Source: Actinomycetota bacterium (lineage in GTDB: Bacteria > Actinomycetota > CADDZG01 > JAHWKV01). Taken from it: a DNA stretch of 5,158 nucleotides. The stretch spans positions 1 to 5,158 of the forward strand of contig JAHWKV010000111.1 in NCBI GenBank assembly GCA_019347725.1, given 5' to 3'. The notes beneath the pieces were generated by a model that saw only the letters and a list, made by a program, of their open reading frames with translations, had not been told where the DNA came from and ran no database searches. Below, in pieces: positions 1 through 5,157 of this stretch. Each line of letters begins with the position of its first letter. Positions within the stretch are counted from its first letter, which is position 1. The position numbers were made by a program, and so were the translations under genes.

Positions 1-1
1 C

Positions 2-1081
2 CCTCTCAACAACCGCAGGCGCGGGGAGCTGGAGCAGAACTACGTCGAGTGCGGTGACGTCTTGGGCCGGATGGTGGGGGAGGGGTCCTTCCCGTTTGCC
101 GGTGAAGCGTTGGACCCGGAGCTGGCTCCGAGGGTCGGGGACGGGATGATCAGGCTTACTGAGTCGGGCACGGTCATCTACGCAAGTCCCAACGCACTGT
201 CCGCGTACCGCAGGTTGGGTGTGTTGAGCAACATGCAAGGAGAGAGCATCCTTGACGTCGAAGTGGACGCAACGGCGGCTTCCGTCGCCATGGCTCTGGG
301 CCGCCCCGCTCAAAGGGACGTCGAGGTTGGGCAGTCTGTAGTGCTGCAGAGGGCTCTGCCGTTCCTGGAGAAGGGACGGGTCACGGGGGTGCTCATGCTG
401 GTCAGGGACGTCACACAGCTGCGCTACCGAGAGCGTCAGCTGCAGCGGCAGGAGGCCATGATCCGGGAGGTTCATCACCGGGTCAAAAACAACCTCCAGA
501 CGATTGCCAGTCTGCTCCGGTTGCAGGCTCGCCGGCTGAGCACTGAGGGCAAGAAGGAGCTGGAGGAGGCTACCCGGCGTATTGCCGCCATCGCGTTGGT
601 GCATGAGACCCTTTCTAGGGAGGCGGGCCAGCATGTGGAGTTCGGAGAGGTGGCGGAGAGTTTGGTAAAGATGGTTTCCGCTGGCTTGCTGCATCCCGAC
701 CGGAAGGTGACCATAGAGCTGAACGGAGATCCGGGCAAGCTTCACTCCGATATGGCCACGCCGCTCGCGGTGGTGCTGGTTGAGTTGTTGCAAAACGCCG
801 TCGAGCACGCCTTCGGCGAACGCGACGGCGGCCTGGTGACCGTGACCATGGGTCGAAGCGAGGATCGGCTACGGATGACCGTGCAGGACAACGGCAAAGG
901 ATTGCCGGAGGGCTTCTCGTTCAGTCAAAGTGGCTTGGGCCTGCAGATCGTAAGGGAATTGGTCGAAAGCGAGCTCGGCGGCCTGTTCGACTTTGTATCG
1001 CAGGGTGGAACCCAGATAGTGGTGGATGTCGGTACCGAACGCCCCAGCGACCTAATGCCGCCGGTAGCCAGCGCTAGGTAG
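2..1081 (+). CDS. pdtaS: PdtaS-like sensor histidine kinase, C-terminal part (5' truncated by window edge)
   Basis: This is a cytosolic two-component sensor kinase of the HisKA_2/HWE-like class; in M. tuberculosis PdtaS phosphorylates the ANTAR-domain RNA-binding regulator PdtaR. The frame is open to the window edge, and bases 2-61 encode a stretch (RRRGELEQNYVECGDV) that resembles the end of the PdtaS GAF domain, so the TTG at 62 is not the real start. Counting residues from base 2, a PAS domain spans about 45-140 (GDGMIRL, YASPNALSAY). The H-box REVHHRVKNNLQT has the phospho-acceptor His at 158 (bases 473-475). The ATPase domain has an N-box (ELLQNAVEHAF, Asn265), a DNGKGLP box at 296-302 and GLGLQIV at 311-317. 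No membrane segment is visible. It ends in TAG, 34 bases from the convergent whiB gene. Assignment as PdtaS rests on remembered similarity to the mycobacterial protein and on the whiB neighbour. No pdtaR is in the window. Confidence 0.92.
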   Translation, partial: PLNNRRRGELEQNYVECGDVLGRMVGEGSFPFAGEALDPELAPRVGDGMIRLTESGTVIYASPNALSAYRRLGVLSNMQGESILDVEVDATAASVAMALGRPAQRDVEVGQSVVLQRALPFLEKGRVTGVLMLVRDVTQLRYRERQLQRQEAMIREVHHRVKNNLQTIASLLRLQARRLSTEGKKELEEATRRIAAIALVHETLSREAGQHVEFGEVAESLVKMVSAGLLHPDRKVTIELNGDPGKLHSDMATPLAVVLVELLQNAVEHAFGERDGGLVTVTMGRSEDRLRMTVQDNGKGLPEGFSFSQSGLGLQIVRELVESELGGLFDFVSQGGTQIVVDVGTERPSDLMPPVASAR

Positions 1082-1112
1082 CCTTTGTGGCCGGCCTAAA
1101 GGTCAACAAGGC
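1081..1112. terminator. Hairpin in the pdtaS/whiB convergent gap, candidate bidirectional terminator
   Basis: Bases 1081-1092 can pair with 1101-1112 to give about 11 base pairs, including one G-T pair, with single-base bulges at 1086 and 1105 and an 8-base loop. The hairpin fills almost the whole gap between the two stop codons. Neither side has a run of T, so it would be the tail-less kind of terminator proposed for actinobacteria. A shorter alternative fold (CCTTT with AAAGG, 1082-1102) uses the same bases. The function is inferred from position. Confidence 0.4.
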
Positions 1113-1115
1113 TCG

Positions 1116-1409
1116 CTATCCGATGGAGGAGTGACGGCGTCCGACGGTTATCGACTTACGTTCCTCCTCGGAGAACCCTCCCCATACCCCGCACTCCTGG
1201 TGAGTTTCTATGGCCCACTCGAGGCAGGCCCTTTTTACCGGGCATGGTTGGCAAATTTGCTTGGCCCGCTCGATCTGGTCGAGCGCGGATCCGGTGCTTC
1301 CGATGGGAAAGAAGACGTCAGGGTCGGTTACTTCCCGACAATTGGCTCGCTGTCGCCAGTCGCTTTCGGGCGATACGCCCGACTCTAAGTAAAAGGTGAT
1401 TTCTTTCAT
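1116..1409 (-). CDS. whiB1: WhiB-family iron-sulfur transcriptional regulator (WhiB1/WblE-like)
   Basis: This 97-residue protein is a WhiB-like regulator. The family binds a [4Fe-4S] cluster sensitive to O2 and NO and acts on transcription with the main sigma factor. The four cluster cysteines are Cys24, Cys53, Cys56 and Cys62 (ICQPC followed by X5-C), followed by the family turn GVWGG at 74-78. The pattern DWRQRANC, then DPDVFFPIG and ALDQIERAK, is closest to WhiB1/WblE. The C-terminal tail (RKSITVGRRHSSIG) is short and only mildly basic. An extra Cys73 sits just before GVWGG. The protein has about 16 residues before the DWR motif, where WhiB1 normally begins. I see no ATG, GTG or TTG between Met1 and that motif, so the ATG at 1409 is kept although its upstream region lacks a clear Shine-Dalgarno site. 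It is convergent with pdtaS, as in mycobacteria, and divergent from the ligase gene. Confidence 0.93.
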   Translation of the reverse strand: MKEITFYLESGVSPESDWRQRANCREVTDPDVFFPIGSTGSALDQIERAKQICQPCPVKRACLEWAIETHQECGVWGGFSEEERKSITVGRRHSSIG

Positions 1410-1454
1410 AGGGAGATCTCGGAGTTGAAATAAGTCATAGCTGAGAACAAGGTG

Positions 1455-1483
1455 AGAATATGACTGTTGTGTTAACTCCGCAA
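1455..1483 (-). promoter_or_regulatory. Candidate whiB promoter
   Basis: Reading the minus strand, TTGCGG (1483-1478) and TATTCT (1460-1455) are separated by exactly 17 bases and resemble -35 and -10 elements of the main sigma factor. Each is an imperfect match (3/6 and 4/6). Transcription would start near 1448 and give a leader of roughly 40 bases before the ATG at 1409. This is pattern matching only. Confidence 0.35.
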
Positions 1484-1501
1484 GGCCTCAGAGCGTATTT
1501 T
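1472..1501 (+). promoter_or_regulatory. Candidate ligase promoter
   Basis: TTAACT (1472-1477) and TATTTT (1496-1501), 18 bases apart, are each 4/6 matches to -35 and -10 consensus elements. They would start transcription near 1508, about 35 bases before the GTG at 1543. The -35 element directly abuts that of the candidate whiB promoter on the other strand, and a GTTAAC palindrome (1471-1476) lies on it. This is pattern matching only. Confidence 0.3.
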
Positions 1502-1542
1502 TTGGCGTCTTCGGTATCGTCGCGCACACTCACCGCGCCGCA

Positions 1543-2523
1543 GTGAGATCAGGACATACAGATGCTAGGTTGCCGGCGATTTTCGCGCCGATGCTCCCAA
1601 CGTCGACCCAGCATCCGTTCGATTCGCCCGACCACGTCTTTGAGGTCAAGTGGGACGGTGTACGGGTGTTGGCCTTTTGCGACCGCAGCGGAACCCGACT
1701 TACCTCTCGAGCCAAGCGCGACGTCACTCACCAATATCCAGAGTTTAAAGACCTTCACACCAGGCTCGAGCCGGCTACGGCCGTCTTGGATGGTGAGATC
1801 GTAGCCTTGGACTTCGCCGGACGGCCATCTTTCGAACTGCTGCAAAAACGCATCAACGTGGCGCGCCCGACCGACATTGCCCGGTCGGCCGCCGGGCAGC
1901 CTCTGCAGCTGGTTCTGTTCGATCTGCTTTTTGCAGACGGACGGTGGTTGGGTAACCTGCCGCTGGCCGAGCGTATCGTTTTCCTGGACGGCGCAGTGCG
2001 GTTCGGTGACCGGATCCTGCGCTCGGAGCCCATTTCGGAGTATGGGCTGGCTCTGTTCGAGGCCGCCCGTGCTCGGGGTTTGGAAGGTGTCGTGGCCAAG
2101 CGCAGTGCCAGTCACTACGTTCCGGGCAAGCGCACCCGCGACTGGCTGAAGATTAAGACCGTTTATGACCTCGACTGCGTGGTGTGTGGGTACACCGCGG
2201 GAAACAACAGTCGGTCGAGCTCGGTGGGTGCGCTGCTTCTCGGCGTCTACGAGGGCACCGAGCTGCGTCATGTTGGATCCGTGGGCACCGGATTCGACGA
2301 GTCCACCCTGGCGGCGCTGCGCCGCAGGCTCGACAGCCTACGTAAGGACAAAGGGCCGTTTCGTGAAACGGTGCCGGTCAGGGGGGTGCGTTGGGTGGAG
2401 CCCTTACTGGTCTGCAAAGTGGAATACCGGGAACTCACGGCGGCCAAGAAGCTCCGTGCGCCGTCGTTCAAGGGCTTGCGTGACGACAAGAGGCCGCAGG
2501 AGTGCAGGTTGCCCGAGTCTTAG
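1543..2523 (+). CDS. ligD: ATP-dependent DNA ligase, stand-alone LigD-type ligase domain (NHEJ)
   Basis: This 326-residue ATP-dependent DNA ligase seals nicks and, with Ku, joins double-strand breaks. Nucleotidyltransferase motifs appear in order: motif I EVKWDGVR with the adenylated Lys36, motif III LDGEIVAL (82-89), motif IIIa LFDLLFADG (125-133), motif IV EGVVAKR (181-187) and motif V WLKIK (201-205). An OB-fold domain follows from about 209 to the end, with a motif VI-like RAPSFKGLRDDKRP (305-318). The length fits a ligase domain alone; the polymerase and phosphoesterase domains of large LigD proteins are absent. LigC is an alternative name, but the adjacent Ku gene favours the LigD-type role. 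The GTG at 1543 is the first possible start after an in-frame stop at 1453 and keeps the conserved LPAIFAPML lead-in. TTG 1570 and ATG 1591 are alternatives, and none has a good ribosome site. It is divergent from whiB and overlaps ku by 4 bases at the stops. Confidence 0.9.
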   Translation: MRSGHTDARLPAIFAPMLPTSTQHPFDSPDHVFEVKWDGVRVLAFCDRSGTRLTSRAKRDVTHQYPEFKDLHTRLEPATAVLDGEIVALDFAGRPSFELLQKRINVARPTDIARSAAGQPLQLVLFDLLFADGRWLGNLPLAERIVFLDGAVRFGDRILRSEPISEYGLALFEAARARGLEGVVAKRSASHYVPGKRTRDWLKIKTVYDLDCVVCGYTAGNNSRSSSVGALLLGVYEGTELRHVGSVGTGFDESTLAALRRRLDSLRKDKGPFRETVPVRGVRWVEPLLVCKVEYRELTAAKKLRAPSFKGLRDDKRPQECRLPES

Positions 2524-2534
2524 GCTGACCGGGC
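2511..2534. terminator. Hairpin enclosing the overlapping ligase and ku stop codons
   Basis: GCCCG (2511-2515) pairs with CGGGC (2530-2534), and GTC (2517-2519) pairs with GAC (2527-2529), giving 8 base pairs with one bulged A (2516) and a 7-base loop (2520-2526). On the + strand it is followed by TTTCT, a short U-rich tail. Both converging stop codons (TAG on +, TAA on -, sharing TTAG at 2520-2523) lie in the loop. The position suggests a terminator for the ligase transcript and perhaps for ku as well. The fold was found by eye and is not experimentally supported. Confidence 0.5.
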
Positions 2535-3356
2535 TTTCTGGGAACCCTTCTCGGAGCCCTTTTTGGAGTCGGCGTCTTCTCCCGCCTTTTTCTTGGTCGC
2601 CTCTACGCTGGCCTTTAGCGCCTCCATGAGGTCCACGATCTGCGTGGGCTCCTTGGTGGGGGCCACGGCCACCTCCATACCTTCGACCTTGGCCTGTACC
2701 GCTGCGGCCAGCCGTTCTCGATAGTTGTCTACGAACGACTCGGGGTTGAAAGAGTCGCTCAAGTTCTCTATGAGGTTCCTGGCCATGTCCAGCTCTTGCT
2801 TGCGGATCTCCGGATTCTTGGACAGCTCTTCAAACTCCGGCTGCCGAATCTCGTCCGGCCAGTGCATTGTCTCGAGAATGAACACGCCGTCACGCGCTCG
2901 CAGGGTTGCCAGGTGCTCCTTGTCCCGCAGAGTTATCTTGGCGATACCGATACGGCCGGAGTCGGTCATGGCCTGCTCCAGAAGCTTGTAGGCCTTCAGT
3001 CCTGTGGGTTCGGGGGCGAGGTAATAGGGTTTTTGGAAGTAGACGGGATCGATCTCCTCCAGTGGTACAAACGCAACGACGTCGATAGCTTTGACGCTGT
3101 CTGCCGGAATCTGCTGAAGCTCTTCTTCGGTGAAAACGGCGTAATTGCCCTTTTCGAACTCGTACCCTTTTACGATCTCGTCGTAGGAAACCTCCTCGCC
3201 GCAAGCGCTGCACGTACGTTTGTACCTGATCCGGCCCTTGTCCTTGTCGTGGAGCTGGTTGAATCGAAAGGACTTTTCCTCGATAGCCGAGTAGAGGCCG
3301 ACCGGAATTGTGATCAGGCCGAAGGTGATGGCGCCCTTCCAGATCGCTTTTGGCAT
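2520..3356 (-). CDS. ku: Bacterial Ku, DNA double-strand break end-binding protein
   Basis: Bacterial Ku forms a homodimeric ring on broken DNA ends and recruits the NHEJ ligase. The 278-residue length is usual for the family. The start MPKAIWKGAITFGLITIPVG is the family hallmark, followed by FRFNQLHDKDKGRIRYKR and a CxxC pair (Cys49, Cys52), which M. tuberculosis Ku also has. The Ku core extends to about residue 230 (HWPDEIR at 165-171, ELDMARNLI at 188-196). A short helix resembling the M. tuberculosis Ku C-terminus (VDLMEALKASVEA, 241-253) precedes a low-complexity lysine-rich tail (255-278, seven Lys). Such tails are known from some mycobacterial Ku proteins and aid DNA binding. The ATG at 3356 has a good ribosome site, AAGGAGAA at 3368-3361. 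The gene is convergent with the ligase gene and overlaps its stop by 4 bases, so the two NHEJ partners are not in one operon. Its promoter should lie in the 94 bases before it. Confidence 0.96.
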   Translation of the reverse strand: MPKAIWKGAITFGLITIPVGLYSAIEEKSFRFNQLHDKDKGRIRYKRTCSACGEEVSYDEIVKGYEFEKGNYAVFTEEELQQIPADSVKAIDVVAFVPLEEIDPVYFQKPYYLAPEPTGLKAYKLLEQAMTDSGRIGIAKITLRDKEHLATLRARDGVFILETMHWPDEIRQPEFEELSKNPEIRKQELDMARNLIENLSDSFNPESFVDNYRERLAAAVQAKVEGMEVAVAPTKEPTQIVDLMEALKASVEATKKKAGEDADSKKGSEKGSQKARSA

Positions 3357-3360
3357 CGGG

Positions 3361-3368
3361 TTCTCCTT
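3361..3368 (-). promoter_or_regulatory. Ribosome binding site of ku
   Basis: On the minus strand AAGGAGAA runs from 3368 to 3361. Its GGAG core sits 6 bases before the ATG at 3356-3354. It is the clearest Shine-Dalgarno sequence in the window and fixes the Ku start. Confidence 0.8.
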
Positions 3369-3419
3369 CGCTTAGCAGCTTCAATACTGTGGATCAGGTT
3401 TTCCCGGCTTACCGATTCT

Positions 3420-3440
3420 AACCTTCACCGGCGCAAGGTT
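3420..3440 (-). terminator. Inverted repeat after the permease gene; possible terminator or ku operator
   Basis: AACCTT (3420-3425) and AAGGTT (3435-3440) form a perfect 6-base inverted repeat with a 9-base GC-rich spacer. It starts 11 bases past the permease stop, where a terminator for the transporter operon would be expected, but there is no T run after it. The same spot is upstream of ku, and the minus strand reads TAGAAT (3420-3415) right at its edge, a possible ku -10 element with no good -35. The repeat could therefore be a terminator, an operator, or neither. Confidence 0.3.
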
Positions 3441-3450
3441 GTGTTTGGCT

Positions 3451-4263
3451 TTAACCGGCGTCTTTGCGCTCGGCTATCAGGAAGCTGGCGGTGACGACCA
3501 CGGCAGTGTACGCCAGGCCCCACCCGAGCCGGGCCCAGTTATCCATCTGAAGGGCGCCGTCGACGATTGAGCTCATCTCCGGGCCTTCGGCCCCCGAGTG
3601 CCTAAGCGGTGAGAGCAGCTTCTTGGGGGTTATGAACCACGCGGCTGTAATGACCGCGCTCGGGGCGCCTGAAATGTTGCCGTTCGCGACGAGAAGGTAG
3701 AGGGCGGAGACCGGCGTGGCGGCCGCGTACAGCAAATATCCGGAGAAGGCCGCAATCAGTGGGTTGCCCAGCAGAGTCGACATAAAGGTCACGATGGCCG
3801 CCAGCAGGCTCAGGTTGAACGCGGTGACGGCCCAATGGCCGAAGACGTCGGGGTCGACTCCGGACCGGTCGATAAGGCCCACCCCGGCAGCCAGAAGCGC
3901 CATCAGCGCACAGAGTCCGACGATCACGCCGACGCTGCCCAGCAGGCGTCCGAGAATGAATTGCCAGCGAGCCACCGGCCGAGCGAGAATCAGCGCGGCC
4001 TCGCCGTCGGCGAACGGGCGGCCGACGTTGTTCATCGATACGGCTATGGCGGCCAGAACCGTCAAAGCCGGCAACAACCCTACCGACGCTATTGTCGCCA
4101 TCCCGACGGCGGCGTTCATCAGACTGGCGCCAAGGTCGGTGTCCAGGCTTAGATAAACGAGGCCGGCGACAATCACCAGCGTGATGAGGACAAAGAAGCC
4201 GATGAGCTTACGGCGACGGTGCTCCAGGATGGCGGCGGAGGCGATAGTAAGAATCGCCTTCAT
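3451..4263 (-). CDS. ABC-2 type transporter permease
   Basis: This 270-residue polytopic membrane protein is the membrane half of an ABC exporter; the substrate cannot be read from sequence. After a basic stretch (EHRRRK, 14-19) come hydrophobic segments at about 20-40, 52-77, 103-131, 144-164, 168-192 and 246-264, fitting the usual six spans of ABC-2 permeases. The motif GEAALILARPVARWQFILG (87-105) is typical of this type, where a cytoplasmic stretch contacts the ATPase. The ATG at 4263 is chosen over an in-frame upstream start at 4383, because the 40 extra residues are Gly/Arg-rich, not hydrophobic, and lie wholly inside the ATPase gene in another frame. The chosen ATG overlaps the ATPase stop as ATGA (4263-4260) and has GAGG 7 bases upstream, so translation is probably coupled. 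A weak inverted repeat follows the gene. Confidence 0.88.
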   Translation of the reverse strand: MKAILTIASAAILEHRRRKLIGFFVLITLVIVAGLVYLSLDTDLGASLMNAAVGMATIASVGLLPALTVLAAIAVSMNNVGRPFADGEAALILARPVARWQFILGRLLGSVGVIVGLCALMALLAAGVGLIDRSGVDPDVFGHWAVTAFNLSLLAAIVTFMSTLLGNPLIAAFSGYLLYAAATPVSALYLLVANGNISGAPSAVITAAWFITPKKLLSPLRHSGAEGPEMSSIVDGALQMDNWARLGWGLAYTAVVVTASFLIAERKDAG

Positions 4264-4979
4264 GACTGCGCCTCGATCAGGTCGACAAAAACGGTTTCCA
4301 GATCCTTGCCCTCCGGGACCAACTCCGGCATGGTGCCCGTTGCCAGCAGCCGCCCCTTGTGGATGATCGCCACGTGATCGCATGAGCGTTCGACCTCCGA
4401 CAGCAGGTGTGAGTTGAGGATCACTGTGGCGCCGCGCTCGCGCGCCTCGACGATCTGATTGCGCACGGCTCGCCGGCCGATCGGATCCAAATCGGCCGCG
4501 GGTTCATCCAAAATGAGCATCCGTGGATCGCCGAGGAGACCTTGGGCAAGCGCGAGCCGTCGCACCATTCCCTTCGAGTACGACTTGACCCGTTTAGGGG
4601 CGTCGGCGAGGTCGGCCGCCTCCAGGCGCTCGGAGGTGGCCGAGTTGATCTCGCTTGAGGGTATACCGATGAGGCGAGCGTGAATCCTCATCACCTCCTC
4701 GGCGGAGAGGTAGTCGCCGAAGCGGGGCGACTCGGGGACGAAGCCGACACCGACCCTGGCCCCCGCGCGGTTGACCGGCGAGCCGAAGATCTCCAGCGAA
4801 CCTGTGTTCGGCGCCAGCAGCCCCAGCAGGCACTTCACAAAGGTGGTCTTTCCGGCGCCGTTTGGCCCCAACAGGCCGAATACGGTGCCCTCTGGAACCT
4901 CGAGGTCCAGTCCGTGGATGCCGCGTCCGGACTTGCGATAGGTCTTTACCAGGTCCCGAGCCTCGACAGCTGCGCTCAT
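4260..4979 (-). CDS. ABC transporter ATP-binding protein (ABC-2 exporter ATPase)
   Basis: This 239-residue cytosolic ATPase powers the permease encoded just downstream. Walker A is GPNGAGKTT (38-46) with Lys44. The signature motif is the variant YSKGM (134-138) instead of LSGGQ, as is common in the CcmA/NatA-like exporter group. Walker B with D-loop is MLILDEPAADLDP (154-166) with catalytic Glu159, and the switch His is His191 (ILNSHLL). At the usual Q-loop the sequence is GFVPESPRF (79-87), with Pro-Glu where many transporters have a Gln; GY/FxPE is frequent in this exporter group, so this need not impair function. The ATG at 4979 gives the normal start just before the first strand (VEARDLVKTYRK) but has only a weak ribosome site. 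The gene begins 31 bases after the stop of the upstream HemQ-like gene and ends in a 4-base ATGA overlap with the permease, so all three are probably one operon. Confidence 0.95.
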   Translation of the reverse strand: MSAAVEARDLVKTYRKSGRGIHGLDLEVPEGTVFGLLGPNGAGKTTFVKCLLGLLAPNTGSLEIFGSPVNRAGARVGVGFVPESPRFGDYLSAEEVMRIHARLIGIPSSEINSATSERLEAADLADAPKRVKSYSKGMVRRLALAQGLLGDPRMLILDEPAADLDPIGRRAVRNQIVEARERGATVILNSHLLSEVERSCDHVAIIHKGRLLATGTMPELVPEGKDLETVFVDLIEAQS

Positions 4980-5010
4980 AGGCAGATCGCGCCTGCACCG
5001 GCCACCACGG

Positions 5011-5157
5011 TTAGTTTCGGCCGTCCAGCTGATTGAGAATCTGGGCCAGGGGAAGATTGACGCAGGTGAAGATCGGTATGTCCCGCGCAGTGTAGGCGGA
5101 GGATTCCGAGCCCCGCAGCTCCTCGACCAGGTCCAGGAACTCGCCTAGGGAGTTGCC
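5011..5157 (-). CDS. C-terminal fragment of a chlorite dismutase/HemQ-family protein (truncated by window edge)
   Basis: Reading the minus strand from 5157, an open frame of 48 codons runs to TAA at 5013-5011. It begins GNSLGEFLDLVEELRGSE and ends with PLAQILNQLDGRN. The pattern DLVEELR-x-SE, then YTARDIPIFT, then a final Leu-rich helix aligns well by eye with the C-terminal end of actinobacterial HemQ (in M. tuberculosis DLMRELR, then TPFFTG, then a closing helix). HemQ is the coproheme decarboxylase that makes heme b; other members of the family are chlorite dismutases or of unknown role. The heme-binding His lies upstream, outside the window, so the subfamily cannot be decided. The gene lies 31 bases upstream of the ABC ATPase on the same strand, suggesting co-transcription. 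The identification rests on a short piece. Confidence 0.6.
   Translation of the reverse strand, partial: GNSLGEFLDLVEELRGSESSAYTARDIPIFTCVNLPLAQILNQLDGRN

Noticed and set aside
1131..1388. An 85-codon plus-strand frame opposite whiB
   Set aside because: It mirrors the WhiB gene on the other strand and has no independent support.
1441..1492. CTGAG (1441-1445) and CTCAG (1488-1492) as an inverted repeat, plus two CAAGG copies, in the whiB/ligase gap
   Set aside because: The arms are only 5 bases and 42 bases apart, and the CAAGG copies are short; both are expected by chance.
1549..2271. A 240-codon open frame on the minus strand across the ligase gene
   Set aside because: It is fully antisense to a ligase with all catalytic motifs intact, shows no recognisable domain, and is the sort of shadow frame common in GC-rich DNA.
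2165..2629. A 154-codon plus-strand frame overlapping the ligase end and the ku end
   Set aside because: It is rich in Arg, Ser, Trp and Pro, typical of an out-of-frame GC-rich reading, and conflicts with two well-supported genes.
2796..3494. A 232-codon open frame on the plus strand across ku
   Set aside because: It is antisense to a complete Ku gene that has a strong ribosome site. The translation has no recognisable family features.
3716..4156. Plus-strand frames of 146 and 105 codons opposite the permease
   Set aside because: They are antisense to a membrane protein with a clear hydrophobic pattern; their composition is low-complexity Ala/Arg/Ser without motifs.
4594..4998. A 134-codon minus-strand frame overlapping the ABC ATPase in another phase
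   Set aside because: It is Arg/Gly-rich and lies over the Walker A region of the real ATPase in a different frame.
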